DNA of 64,000 nt from Bog-532 sp963742875 (GTDB lineage: Bacteria > Actinomycetota > Actinomycetes > Streptosporangiales > Streptosporangiaceae), in assembly GCA_963742875.1 (NCBI GenBank), contig CAVUNO010000026.1:1151400-1215399 (forward strand), read 5' to 3'. The position numbers and the translations under genes were made by a program. The notes beneath the pieces were generated by a model. The model was given only the letters and a program-made list of their open reading frames with translations. It did not search any database and was not told the DNA's origin. Below, piece after piece: positions 1-8,508 of this stretch; the stretch's first letter is position 1, and the number at the start of each line of letters is the position of its first letter.

Positions 1-2304
1 AACGCGGTCACCCCCGGGGTCGCGCCGGCCGTGCTGCGCGAGGTGGAAGAGCGGACCGTCTACGAGCCACCACGCTGGCTCTTGGCCGAGCCGCACCCCG
101 ATGAGCCGGAGGCCTACCCGGTCGCGTTCTCGTACGGAACGAGCGAGGTGCCGGGCACGGCCATCGCCACGCACGTGGTGTTCACCGGGGCCGACTATTC
201 AGGACGCCCCGGCAACTACTTCGTCCACGCCCTCGTCACCGGGACGCCGGAGCAGGATTTCGGCCCGCTGCTGCCGGCCGAGCTGTGGGGGTCGGGGCTG
301 TGGCACAGCCGCCCGGCCGACGGCACCGAACTGCCGCCGCTGCCCGGGCCGCCGCCGCGCGGCGTCATCGACCGGCCGGGCAGCCAGGCGTTCCTGGACG
401 CGCATGCGGCCGGGGATGTCCTGCCGGAGCTGCTCACGGCCGTGAGCCGGGCGATGGCCGGAGAGTCACCCGTGCTCGTGGCCGGCCACGACGCGACCGA
501 GAACGCCTGGTGGATCGCGGCCGTCTGCTACCTCCTGGGTGAGCACCTGGGCCGCCGGGTGACGTTCACCACCTACAGCCACCGGCCCAGCTACGCCCGC
601 TACCACCTCATCGGGGTCCTGCCAGGCATGGTGCCGCCCGATGCGGGCACCGGTTTCCAGCTGTTCGACCTGGCCGCCGGGCAGGCACCGGACGGCGGCG
701 TCCATCCGCTGGCCGCCCTGCTCGCGGACATTGGGGTGATGGCGACGGCGGGATTGTGGCAGCAGGCGGCGGTCTTCTCGTCGGGGACGGAGGAAGACCT
801 GGACGGCTGGCTGGCGCCGGTCGCGGTGGCGGCGGGCGTGCTCGGCCGGCCGCTGTCCCCCGGCGAGGCCGACGCCGTGGCCGGGTGGCTGCCCGCCGCG
901 GCCGGGTGGCTGCCGGCCCAGGTCACCGACGTCGGGCTCGGCGTCGCGCTCGCCCAGCCCGCGGACACGCTGGCGGACGGCCGGCTCATGGGCCTGCTGG
1001 ACCTGGCCCGGCGGCTGCCCGCCCCGGCCCGGGCCGACCACCTGGAACGCCTGCTGACCGGCCGGGCCGTCGCGCATCTGCGCGCGGGTGAGCCAGCCAC
1101 GCCGGTCCCGCTCGGCAGCCCGGCCGCGGAGATCGCGGGCGACCAGGCCATCGGGCTCCTGGGCACGGCCACGCCGGCGACCGCGATGGCCGTTCTGGAG
1201 TGGGCGGCCGCCTCCGGGGTCATGCTCCCGGAGGAAGAACTCGAACGGTACGGGCGGGCGCGCCTTGATCCGGCGCTGCCGGACCCGCAGGCCCCCCGGC
1301 TGCTGCGGTGCTACCCGGCCGTGCTGCGCGGGCTGCTCGAACGGCTGGCCGCCGAGCCACCGCAGGTGACCGGGGTGCTACTGCGCGGGTCCCTCGGCGG
1401 CCTGCTCAACCGCGACGACCTGGCCGGGCATCCGGAGCTGACCGAACTGTGGCTCATCCAGTCGGTGGCGCGCGGTGACCGGGAGCCGCTCCGGGCCTTC
1501 GACGAGATCGTCGACGTCCGGGACGGCGCCCGGCGCTCGCCCCGGGTCGACGTGCCCCTGCTGCGCCTGCTGTGGCCTGGGGGATGCCCGGCGGACGACA
1601 TCACGGCACTGCTGGGCGCGCTCACCGGTCCCGATCCCGCGACGCCCGATGTCCTGGACTGGCTGGGGGCGGAGATCGGAGCCGTCCCGGCCCGCGGGAC
1701 CACGACGGACGGCTGGCTGCGGCTCGCCCAGGCGCTCACCGGGCAGCCGATCCTGGAGATGCTGCCGGAGGGGGCCGCCCGCCCGGTGCGGAACGCGGTC
1801 CGCATCCTGCCGCTGCTAGATCTTGCGCAGCGGGGCGGCCCGCAGGGCAGCGTGGCGGTCTTCCCGCGCCTGTTCGGCGAGTACGCAGCGGCTGACCCGG
1901 ACACCCGCCGCCTGCTGGAACGGGAACTGCCCAGGCTGCTGGCCGAAGCCGACCCGCTGGAGGAGGCCCTGCGCGGCTGTCCCAAAGACGTGGCGGCGGT
2001 GCTCTGCCTGAGCCTGAGCGAACGGCTGGCGCCGCTGCCGGCCGATGTCAGGCTCGCCCGCCGGACCTTCGTGGCGCTCGCCCATCCGGACGTGCTCGCC
2101 CAGCCCGTCCTGGTGGAGCGGTTGTCGGGTGCCTTCGAGCAGGTCACCAAGTGGCGCCGCCGCGATCTGGCCGCCCTGGGCCAGACCTTCGAGGGCGATG
2201 AACAGCTGGCGCGGTCCTTCCGGGCCTGGCGGGACGCTCACCGTGGCGCCCTGAGCCGGAAGCTCCTGGGCGGAAGCTCCCGGACACCGGAAGAGCAGTC
2301 ATAA
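1..2304 (+). CDS. GTPase-associated protein 1 (GAP1)-like, 5' partial
   Basis: The frame is open from the first base of the window, so the true start lies upstream; at least 767 codons are visible. The N-terminal part (TPGVAPAVLREVEERTVYEP, then the ATHVVFTGADYSGRPGNYFV stretch) resembles the GAP1-N domain, and the long Leu/Ala-rich helical remainder fits the GAP1 middle and C-terminal domains. In known families such proteins sit beside double-GTPase genes in predicted actinobacterial biological-conflict or signalling operons. The next gene, 30 bp downstream on the same strand, is a zinc-ribbon GTPase, which supports this. No catalytic motif is visible; a scaffold or regulatory role is inferred. 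No signal peptide or membrane segment is seen in the visible part. Confidence 0.7.
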   Translation, partial: NAVTPGVAPAVLREVEERTVYEPPRWLLAEPHPDEPEAYPVAFSYGTSEVPGTAIATHVVFTGADYSGRPGNYFVHALVTGTPEQDFGPLLPAELWGSGLWHSRPADGTELPPLPGPPPRGVIDRPGSQAFLDAHAAGDVLPELLTAVSRAMAGESPVLVAGHDATENAWWIAAVCYLLGEHLGRRVTFTTYSHRPSYARYHLIGVLPGMVPPDAGTGFQLFDLAAGQAPDGGVHPLAALLADIGVMATAGLWQQAAVFSSGTEEDLDGWLAPVAVAAGVLGRPLSPGEADAVAGWLPAAAGWLPAQVTDVGLGVALAQPADTLADGRLMGLLDLARRLPAPARADHLERLLTGRAVAHLRAGEPATPVPLGSPAAEIAGDQAIGLLGTATPATAMAVLEWAAASGVMLPEEELERYGRARLDPALPDPQAPRLLRCYPAVLRGLLERLAAEPPQVTGVLLRGSLGGLLNRDDLAGHPELTELWLIQSVARGDREPLRAFDEIVDVRDGARRSPRVDVPLLRLLWPGGCPADDITALLGALTGPDPATPDVLDWLGAEIGAVPARGTTTDGWLRLAQALTGQPILEMLPEGAARPVRNAVRILPLLDLAQRGGPQGSVAVFPRLFGEYAAADPDTRRLLERELPRLLAEADPLEEALRGCPKDVAAVLCLSLSERLAPLPADVRLARRTFVALAHPDVLAQPVLVERLSGAFEQVTKWRRRDLAALGQTFEGDEQLARSFRAWRDAHRGALSRKLLGGSSRTPEEQS

Positions 2305-2334
2305 CCGCCAGCCGCACGAAGGGAAGCCAGACCG

Positions 2335-3852
2335 ATGCCGGTCATTTACGCGGTGCTCTTCATCGTCGCCGCGCTGGTCTACCTGGCCTACTTCGCCTGC
2401 GCGCTGCCGATCGTCGTAATATCCGCCTTCGTCAGCTACGGCCTCGGGCTGCCGGTCGCCTACCTCGTGGGCCTGGCCCAGGTTCTGGTCGTCCGGCCCG
2501 CCGGGCTGCCCAGCCCGGGCCGCCGGCTGAAACTGCCCGCGGACGCCGACCCGGCCGTGCCGCAGTATTTCTACGGCCCCGCCGTCGTCGACGCGGATCA
2601 CGCCGTCCGGGTCGCCTACGACAACTGCCGGAAGCTCTGGCAGCAAGGCGCCCGGGCCGTCCTAGCGGCGTTCAGCACGGACACGGTCCTGCTGACCTGC
2701 CCCCTCGGAATCGGAGGGGCCATCGGAATGGCAGCCGGCACGGCGGCCGGGGCCGTCGTCACGGCCGGGTGCGCCATCGTTCATCTCCTCACGGTCGGTG
2801 TCTCGGCCGCGGCGGTGCGGGCGGCCGGAACGGTCCTGCGCGGGGCCGATTCGGCGGTGCTACGGATCAAGAACATCCGGATGGTCTGCCCCGACTGCTA
2901 CGAGCGGGTGCCGTACCCCGGGTACGAGTGCCCCGGCTGTACGCGCCGTCACCTCGACGTCCGGCCGGGACGGTTCGGCATCGTGCGGCGCCGCTGCCGC
3001 TGTGGCACCCGGATGAACACCCTGTTGCTGTTCGGATCGTCGCGGATGAGCGCGTTCTGCCCGTATTGCGGGCATGTGCTGGAGCACCGGCCGGGCCAGG
3101 CGCCGGAGATCGTGCTGCCCTTCTTCGGCGCGGCCGGCGCGGGCAAGACGCGCCTGCTGTTCAGCATGGTCGTCCAGCTTCAGATGTGGAACGAGAGCGG
3201 GCAACTCGGCGCCGAGTTCGGCGACGCCGCCACCACGCGCGAACTCAGCATGGCCGGCTCGATCCTGCGCTCCCAGACGGCCACGACCAAGACCGCCGTT
3301 CAGCTTCCCCGGGCCTACATCATCCGGCTGACCCCGGCGCACGGAACCCGCATCCTGCTCATGTTCGACGCGGCGGGCGAACTTTTCTATAGCACCGAAC
3401 GGACCCAGGAACTGCGGTACCTGAGCAAGGCGCGCACGTTCATTCTCGTCATCGACCCGCTGTCGGTGCCGGCCTTCTGGGACCGGCTGCCGCCCGGCCG
3501 CCAGACCGCGCTGGGCGAGATGCGCTCGACCGCCCCGTCACCCGACCTGGCCTACCAGCAGGCGTACCAGGAGATCGAGGGGATGGGCGTGCGGCTGCGG
3601 AAGGTGCGGCTCGCCGTCGTCTTCAGCCGGGCCGACCTGATCGACGCCCCGGGCAGCGATATCGCCGAGTGGGCGAGTGACGTCCTGGGCCTGGGCAACC
3701 TGGTCCGGTCGGCGCGGCTGAACTTCAGGGAGGCCCGGTTCTTCTTCACCGCCTCGGTCATGACGGGCGAGGTCATGCACGAATCCATTCCGGCGCTGAT
3801 GAGCTGGGTGCTGGGCCGTCACAGCAGCACATTGACCGAGGAGGCATCGTGA
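2335..3852 (+). CDS. membrane-anchored zinc-ribbon GTPase (double-GTPase 2-like)
   Basis: 505 aa, preceded by an AAGGGA ribosome binding site. Residues 1-60 are hydrophobic (one or two membrane segments), and a second hydrophobic stretch lies near 120-160. Two zinc-ribbon clusters follow: CPDC...CPGC around 185-202 and CRCG...CPYCG around 221-247. The GTPase core begins with the P-loop GAAGAGKT near 265-272, then FDAAGE (switch II/Walker B type) near 345 and SRAD near 432 in place of the usual NKxD. Family knowledge: this layout matches DO-GTPase2-type proteins encoded with GAP1. It probably hydrolyses GTP at the membrane as part of a signalling or defence complex; partner and trigger are unknown. 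The stop overlaps the next start (GTGA). Confidence 0.7.
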   Translation: MPVIYAVLFIVAALVYLAYFACALPIVVISAFVSYGLGLPVAYLVGLAQVLVVRPAGLPSPGRRLKLPADADPAVPQYFYGPAVVDADHAVRVAYDNCRKLWQQGARAVLAAFSTDTVLLTCPLGIGGAIGMAAGTAAGAVVTAGCAIVHLLTVGVSAAAVRAAGTVLRGADSAVLRIKNIRMVCPDCYERVPYPGYECPGCTRRHLDVRPGRFGIVRRRCRCGTRMNTLLLFGSSRMSAFCPYCGHVLEHRPGQAPEIVLPFFGAAGAGKTRLLFSMVVQLQMWNESGQLGAEFGDAATTRELSMAGSILRSQTATTKTAVQLPRAYIIRLTPAHGTRILLMFDAAGELFYSTERTQELRYLSKARTFILVIDPLSVPAFWDRLPPGRQTALGEMRSTAPSPDLAYQQAYQEIEGMGVRLRKVRLAVVFSRADLIDAPGSDIAEWASDVLGLGNLVRSARLNFREARFFFTASVMTGEVMHESIPALMSWVLGRHSSTLTEEAS

Positions 3853-3962
3853 CCGGTCCGGTCGAGAAGGAGTCCTATCGGTCGCAACGGCGCTTCATCT
3901 TCATCTTCACTGCGACGCTGGCCGTAATCGTCGCGCTTATCGTCACTGGTCTCGTGCTCTGA
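3849..3962 (+). CDS. small single-pass membrane protein
   Basis: 37 codons starting with GTG that overlaps the upstream TGA (GTGA), so it is translationally coupled to the GTPase gene. The product has a short charged N-terminus (EKESYRSQRR) followed by one hydrophobic helix of about 20 residues (FIFIFTATLAVIVALIVTG) reaching the C-terminus. This is a tail-anchored arrangement. No family is recognisable; the operon position suggests an accessory membrane subunit of the GAP1/GTPase system. It could be dispensable or spurious, but the overlap and the clean transmembrane composition favour a real gene. Confidence 0.55.
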   Translation: MTGPVEKESYRSQRRFIFIFTATLAVIVALIVTGLVL

Positions 3963-4314
3963 CCCGGGGCCTGGCAATCTGAGGGCATGGCAGATTCGTT
4001 CGCGGCGCGGTTCGCGTCGGTCCGCGCCCGGTTCGGGCCGCCGGTGTGCGGGCTGCCTCGCGATCGCTGCCGTCGGCCGGGCCCGGCGTCGGGGCCCTGC
4101 GGGCGAAAGCCGCCGCGCTCGCGGCCGAACTCTCATCCGCGCTGGGCGTAGATGCCAGGCCAATTGACTGGGGATAGGGCCATTGGACCCTAGCCGGGCT
4201 ACGTTGGGCGGTTGATTCTCAGCACACGGCCGGCCAGCCCACCACCTGCGGATGAGCCGGCCGCTCGGAACGCAACGAGGCGGTCCGGTAGCCCCTGAGG
4301 CGGGGGAGGCTGTT
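3963..4314. other. intergenic region with short gene remnant
   Basis: 352 bp without a convincing intact gene. A 54-codon ATG frame (3987-4151) has no recognisable content. In another frame, the stretch ending near 4173 reads as an Ala-rich helix followed by SSALGVDARPIDWG and a stop, which looks like the frameshifted C-terminus of a decayed small gene. A palindrome at 4176-4191 is listed separately. Confidence 0.4.
4176..4191. promoter_or_regulatory. DosR/DevR-like palindrome upstream of malic enzyme
   Basis: AGGGCCATTGGACCCT is an imperfect 16-bp inverted repeat 124 bp before the malic enzyme start. Its reverse complement differs from the element at 8167-8182 (AGGGACCAGCGGCCCT) at only three positions. 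The shape (GGG-N-CC...GG-N-CCC) resembles DosR/DevR boxes known in actinomycetes. Whether a DevR regulator binds is inference. Confidence 0.35.
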
Positions 4315-5991
4315 ATGCAGTTCAGTACCAGTGACGGAACGACGGCGCCGGGAGGGCCCCGCGGCGCGGAGATCTTCGGGCACCCGCTGCTCAACAAGGA
4401 CGCGGCCTTCACCGCGCGGGAGCGGGACGAGCTCGGGCTGCGCGGCCTGCTGCCCTGGCGGGTGGCGACGATGGACGAGCAGGTCGAACTGGAACTGGAG
4501 CACCTGCGCGGCAAGCAGAGCGACATGGAAAAGTACATCGGGCTGATGGCGCTGCAGGACCGGAACGAGACCCTTTTTTACCGGCTGCTGAGCGACCACC
4601 TGGAAGAATTGGCCCCGATCGTGTACACGCCGACGGTGGGCGAGGCCTGCCAGCGATTCAGCCACATCCTGCGGCGGCCGCGCGGCCTGTGGCTCACGCC
4701 CGAGGACATCGGCCGGATACCGGACATGCTGCGCCAGGCCGACCGCCCGCACGTGTCCCTGATCGTGGTGACCGACGGCGAGCGCATTCTCGGACTCGGC
4801 GATCAGGGCGCCGGCGGGATGGGCATCCCTGTCGGGAAGCTCTCGCTCTACACGGCGGGCGCCGGGATCGATCCGGCGCGGACCCTGCCGATCTGCCTGG
4901 ACTGCGGCACGGACAACGACGAGCTGCTGGGTGATCCGCTCTACCTGGGCTACCCCAAGCGACGGTTGCGGGGCCCCGACTACGACGCGTTCATCGAAAG
5001 CTTCGTCAGCGCCGTCCGCGGCACCTTTCCCGGGGCCGTGCTCCAGTGGGAGGACTTCAAGCAGCACAACGCGATCCGGCTGCTGGACGCCTACCGGCAC
5101 ACGCTGCCCAGCTTCAACGACGACATCCAGGGAACCGCGGTGGTGGTGCTGGCCGGGATCTTGGCCGCGATGCGCTCGCTAGGCCGGAACCTGCGCGACC
5201 AGCGGCTGGTACTGGCCGGGGCCGGGGCCGCGGGAATCGGGATGGCCCGGCTCGTCAGCCAGGCCATGCGGGCCGACGGGGCGTCGCCCGAGGACGTGCG
5301 CACGCGCATCGTGATGACCGACTCACGCGGGCTGGTCTTCGAAGACCGCAACCACCTGGACGTGGACAAGCAGTGGTTTGCGCTCCCAGTGGATGCCCTG
5401 GCCCGGTACGGCTTCACCGCCGCCCCGGGCTATGACCTGGAGACCGTGATCCGGCAAATCGCGCCGACCATTCTGATCGGCACCACCGCCACGGCCGGGG
5501 CCTTCAGCGAGATCGCGATCCGCGAGATGGCGGCGCGCACGCCGGTACCCATCATCTTCCCGCTGTCCAACCCGACCAGTCACACCGAGGCCGTCCCGGC
5601 GGACATCCTGGCCTGGAGCGACGGCCGCGCGCTCGTCGCCACCGGCAGCCCGTTCGGTCCCGTCGAGGCCGGCGGCCGGACCCGGGTAATCGCGCAGGCC
5701 AACAACCTGTACACGTTCCCCGGCATCGGCCTGGGCACGATCGCCGCGCGGGCCCGCTCGGTAACCGACCCGATGCTGCTGGCCGCCGCCACCACCCTGG
5801 CTGGCCTGGTGCCCGGATCCCGGCTCGATGAGGGAGCCCTGTACCCGCCGCTGGCCGGGCTCCGGCAGATCTCCCGCACGATCGCGATCGCGGTCGCCCG
5901 GGAGGCTCAGCAGGCGGGCCTGGCGCGGATGGATCCCGGGCTCGACGCCGAGCAGGCGGTGGACGCCGCCATGTGGGCGCCGCAGTACTAG
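4315..5991 (+). CDS. maeA: NAD-dependent malic enzyme
   Basis: 558 aa starting at ATG 4315 behind a GGGGGAGG ribosome binding site. It oxidatively decarboxylates malate to pyruvate with NAD(P). Visible hallmarks are the N-terminal malic domain with VYTPTVGEACQRFSHI (catalytic Tyr), the GKLSLYTAGAGIDP segment, the acidic metal site WEDFKQHNA and FNDDIQGTA, and the Rossmann motif LAGAGAAGIGMARL, followed by PIIFPLSNPTS near the C-terminus. The length is that of the large bacterial/eukaryotic-type enzyme (about 560 aa) rather than the short 400-aa type. It is probably monocistronic; a DosR-like palindrome lies upstream. Function is certain; cofactor preference is not. Confidence 0.93.
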   Translation: MQFSTSDGTTAPGGPRGAEIFGHPLLNKDAAFTARERDELGLRGLLPWRVATMDEQVELELEHLRGKQSDMEKYIGLMALQDRNETLFYRLLSDHLEELAPIVYTPTVGEACQRFSHILRRPRGLWLTPEDIGRIPDMLRQADRPHVSLIVVTDGERILGLGDQGAGGMGIPVGKLSLYTAGAGIDPARTLPICLDCGTDNDELLGDPLYLGYPKRRLRGPDYDAFIESFVSAVRGTFPGAVLQWEDFKQHNAIRLLDAYRHTLPSFNDDIQGTAVVVLAGILAAMRSLGRNLRDQRLVLAGAGAAGIGMARLVSQAMRADGASPEDVRTRIVMTDSRGLVFEDRNHLDVDKQWFALPVDALARYGFTAAPGYDLETVIRQIAPTILIGTTATAGAFSEIAIREMAARTPVPIIFPLSNPTSHTEAVPADILAWSDGRALVATGSPFGPVEAGGRTRVIAQANNLYTFPGIGLGTIAARARSVTDPMLLAAATTLAGLVPGSRLDEGALYPPLAGLRQISRTIAIAVAREAQQAGLARMDPGLDAEQAVDAAMWAPQY

Positions 5992-6143
5992 CCCGGTACG
6001 GGGGGCAGGCCGTCGGCGAGGACGTTGAGCAGGTCCTCCAGGACGTCGGCGGGCACCTGGCTGCCGGTCCAGTCGGCCCAGCGCATGCCGATGAAGTTGC
6101 CAACGCCGGTGTAGAGGTAGGCGACAAGCCCCCGGCTGGCGGC
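5988..6143 (-). pseudogene. TetR-type regulator C-terminal remnant
   Basis: On the minus strand about 50 codons read GLVAYLYTGVGNFIGMRWAD...VPADVLEDLLNVLADGLPP and a stop that overlaps the malic enzyme stop. The pattern is that of the ligand-binding C-terminal domain end of TetR regulators. No helix-turn-helix half is present upstream, so this is a 5'-deleted remnant. Confidence 0.5.
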
Positions 6144-6306
6144 TAGACCAGCACCAGCCCGGCCTTCACACCTGGACCACCCCATCCGGGCGCCAGTACA
6201 CCACCGGACCCACCACCTACCCCATCTGACGGGCGACGGAGGTTGGTCCGAGCGGTCCGCGCAGGCTATGACCCGCTTGGGTTGCGGAGCGAGGGAAAAT
6301 GGGGTT

Positions 6307-6546
6307 ATGGATTTCGCGCCGGATGGCTCCGCGGTGGGCAGGCCACGGGAGTGGCTGGCCATGCCCGGCGGTCGGATCCGGCCCGTGGTCTCTGTTCCGG
6401 CCGATGATGGCACGACCGAGTTGCTCGCGTATGATGCCTGGCTGGCGCGGCTACGGCCCACCTGCCGGTGCGGCAGGCCCCGCCTCGGCTCCGGCCGGAC
6501 CTGCGGAAGCGCGGAGTGCATTGCCGTGCTGAGCGCTAGCCAATAA
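6307..6546 (+). CDS. small hypothetical protein with C-terminal Cys cluster
   Basis: 79 aa from ATG 6307 (a purine-rich GAGGGAAAA lies about 12 bp upstream). The N-terminal half is unremarkable (MDFAPDGSAVGRPREWLAMP). The C-terminal part holds CRCGRP...TCGSAEC, a possible four-cysteine zinc site. No family is recognised. It is flanked on both sides by gene remnants, so it may itself be part of a decaying region. Confidence 0.4.
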   Translation: MDFAPDGSAVGRPREWLAMPGGRIRPVVSVPADDGTTELLAYDAWLARLRPTCRCGRPRLGSGRTCGSAECIAVLSASQ

Positions 6547-6941
6547 CCGACGCTCCAGCTCGCGTACGCAGCACGTCATCGGGCGACGGGCCAGGCGGCG
6601 AAACCCATGACGCGTTCCCTGAGCCCAGAACGGTCCCGGACACCGCGACGCACGTCCTCTCGACAGCTAGCTGGAGCCAGACGGCCGGCCCGAACGGAAA
6701 TTCCCTGTGCTCCGAGGGTAAGCGCTGCCCCGAAACGACGGTGAGTGGCCCAGGAGACGAGGTGAGTGGCACCCGGGGACGACGGCCGGCGCCGGTAGGA
6801 GGAATGTTCCGCACGCTGCTGACCGGCGGAAGCTTGTCATTGCGCAGCGACGGTGCGAGGGTAAGAGCGATCAATTGATGCTGCTCCATCCCGGCCATTA
6901 AAGTTTCAACGTGACCGCACCCCAGTTCCCGGAATCATCGC
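6547..6941. other. gene-poor stretch
   Basis: About 395 bp in which I see no supported gene. A 120-codon minus-strand frame exists but its composition (Pro/Ser/Arg-rich, no motif) is that of a chance frame in high-GC DNA. Confidence 0.5.
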
Positions 6942-7268
6942 TGGCTGCCGGAAGACGATTTCGTGGCCCATTTCGCGGCGGACGTCGATCCGGCCCAGGC
7001 CCGGGTCATGTACGCGGTGCAGCAGGCGCTGGCGGCGTCCACGCTCCAGGATGTGATGGGCGTGCCGGCCTGGAAATCACATCCCCCCTGGTTCCTGGTC
7101 GCCGCGAACGACGAGGCCATCCCGCCCGATGCCGAGCGCCAGTTCGCCGCGCGGATGGGCGCCACCACCTCGGAGGTCGCGTCCAGCCACGTGGCCATGG
7201 TCTCCCACCCCGCCGAGGTGGCCCAGCTCATCGAGACCGCCGCCAGCGCCGTCCAGTCCGCCGGTTGA
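6942..7268 (+). pseudogene. alpha/beta hydrolase, N-terminally truncated
   Basis: The frame reads HRWLPEDDFVAHFAADVDPA, then QARVMYAVQQALAAS, WFLVAANDEAIPPDAERQFA and SSHVAMVSHPAEVAQLIE. It contains the acid (NDEAIPPDAE) and histidine (SSHVAMVSHP) regions of the alpha/beta-hydrolase fold. The nucleophile elbow and the whole N-terminal half are missing, and an in-frame stop lies at 6912. This is a 5'-deleted fragment of the 'chloroperoxidase/AB-hydrolase' type common in actinomycetes. Confidence 0.6.
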
Positions 7269-7356
7269 CCGGGACGCCGGACAGTGGCACGCGAAACGCC
7301 CTGGAGGACGGCTACCGCCGGTGGACCGAGGCCCTCCGCCGCCGGGGCTGGCTGGA

Positions 7357-7388
7357 TTGAGCAATTGAGCAATTGAGCAATTGAGCAA
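7357..7388. repeat. 8-bp microsatellite, four copies
   Basis: TTGAGCAA is repeated exactly four times in tandem. The first copy overlaps the stop of a short frame whose end (NALEDGYRRWTEALRRRGWLD) looks like a regulator C-terminal remnant. Repeat number could vary by slippage. Confidence 0.8.
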
Positions 7389-7487
7389 GGGCGCGGGGTG
7401 CGGCGACGGCTCCCGCTAGGTCCGTTCGGTCAACTGATCGGCTGACCGGCACCCTGAGCGTGAGCACGGGCCAGCGGCGACCGCGTG

Positions 7488-7625
7488 ATGCCACCCGAGC
7501 ATGGCCGGCGCCTCGCCGGGCTTTTGCCGCAGGGACGGCTGACCGAGGTCGACGACAGCTACCCGCTCATCCCCCTGGTCCAGCCGGCCGGGCTCGCTCA
7601 GCTCATCCGGGAGTTCAAGGTCTAA
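7488..7625 (+). pseudogene. second alpha/beta hydrolase C-terminal remnant
   Basis: About 45 codons reading PEHGRRLAGLLPQGRLTEVD, then DSYPLIPLVQPAGLAQLIRE and FKV, then TAA. This is the histidine-bearing C-terminal end of a different alpha/beta-fold hydrolase. The nucleophile half is absent, so it is a remnant. With the neighbouring fragments it makes 6.0-7.6 kb a graveyard of partial genes. Confidence 0.55.
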
Positions 7626-7635
7626 AGTTTCCGGG

Positions 7636-8016
7636 GTGGGCGGTGATACGACAGGGCGGTTGGATAGCTGGCTCTGGTCGGTGCGGCTGGCCAAGACCCG
7701 CTCGGCCGCATCCAGTGCCTGCCGGGCCGGGCATGTCCGGGTCAACGGGGCACGGGTCAAGCCCGCGCATCCGGTCCAGGCCGGTGATGAGGTGCGGCTG
7801 CGCCAGGAAGGACGCGAACGCGTCGTGGTCGTCGCCCGGGTCATCACCAAGCGGGTCGGCGCCCCCGTGGCCGCCGAGTGCTACATCGACCACAGCCCGC
7901 CCCCGCCGCGGCGCGAGGAGAGGGTCACGGTCGCGGCGCGCGAGCGGGGTACCGGCCGTCCGACCAAGCGCGAGCGCCGCAGTATCGACAAGCTGCTCGG
8001 ACGGCCGGCCCGCTGA
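7636..8016 (+). CDS. S4-domain RNA-binding protein (HslR-like)
   Basis: 126 aa with GTG start. The core RLDSWLWSVRLAKTRSAASS, CRAGHVRVNGARVKPAHPV and GDEVRLR is the S4 RNA-binding domain. The basic tail (RGTGRPTKRERRSIDKLLGR) matches the heat-shock protein 15 (HslR/YrfH) pattern, which in E. coli recycles stalled free 50S subunits carrying nascent chains. The length is typical (about 130 aa). It stands alone between remnants and a small conserved gene. The stop codon lies inside a 15-bp tandem repeat. The family assignment is strong; the exact ribosomal role is inferred. Confidence 0.85.
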   Translation: MGGDTTGRLDSWLWSVRLAKTRSAASSACRAGHVRVNGARVKPAHPVQAGDEVRLRQEGRERVVVVARVITKRVGAPVAAECYIDHSPPPPRREERVTVAARERGTGRPTKRERRSIDKLLGRPAR

Positions 8017-8066
8017 TCTGACGCCCGCTGACTTGAGGCCCGCTGACTTAAGGCTCGCTGAACTAA
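8007..8066. repeat. 15-bp tandem repeat, four imperfect copies
   Basis: Four 15-bp units (GGCCCGCTGATCTGA, CGCCCGCTGACTTGA, GGCCCGCTGACTTAA, GGCTCGCTGAACTAA) run head to tail. The first carries the stop codon of the S4 gene. Each unit contains a TGA, so the end of the gene is protected from readthrough in this frame. Confidence 0.8.
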
Positions 8067-8166
8067 GTAATGTCCCACCTTCGGCGCTTCGTGCGCGGCC
8101 CACGGGCCCAACATGAACATCTGGCCCCTTTCCACGCTGGTCTGCGCCATGAAAAGATCTTTGCCG

Positions 8167-8182
8167 AGGGACCAGCGGCCCT
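8167..8182. promoter_or_regulatory. DosR/DevR-like palindrome
   Basis: AGGGACCAGCGGCCCT, an imperfect 16-bp inverted repeat, lies 53 bp upstream of the small gene at 8235. It is 13/16 identical to the reverse complement of the element before the malic enzyme. A shared regulator is inferred. Confidence 0.4.
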
Positions 8183-8234
8183 TCGAGGCCGCTTCGCGGG
8201 CGGCGAATCCTCCCAAGCCTGCGGCGAACAACGC

Positions 8235-8495
8235 ATGGGGGCAGACGTGAAAGCACTTCATAAGCCCACGCAGGACTGGACGGTGGTGCTCCGGCGCCAG
8301 CCGGTCCGCATTGTGGACGGACAGCCAGAAGGCGGCTACACCAGCATGTTCGAGCTCATCTGCTGCGACTGCGGTGACCATCCCGAGCGGGACTACCGCG
8401 AGGTCCCGCGCGAGCTTCAGCGGATCCGCGGGCCGTACCCGATCGCGGCGGGCGTAGAAGCATATATGAAGCACGTCGAGGGGCACCCCAGCTGA
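8235..8495 (+). CDS. conserved small actinobacterial protein
   Basis: 86 aa. Text such as WTVVLRRQPVRIVDGQPEGG, FELICCDCGDHPERDYREVP and LQRIRGPYPIAAGVEAYMKH is that of a small hypothetical protein conserved in actinomycetes. It has a CCDCG cluster that might bind metal. The function is unknown. Start chosen at ATG 8235; GTG 8247 is an alternative. A hairpin follows the stop, suggesting a single-gene transcript. Confidence 0.65.
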   Translation: MGADVKALHKPTQDWTVVLRRQPVRIVDGQPEGGYTSMFELICCDCGDHPERDYREVPRELQRIRGPYPIAAGVEAYMKHVEGHPS

Positions 8496-8508
8496 CAGGC
8501 CTGCTCAC

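Noticed and set aside
6536..6898. 120-codon minus-strand frame starting MAGMEQHQLIALTLAPS
   Set aside because: No domain, atypical composition, overlaps the end of another small gene.
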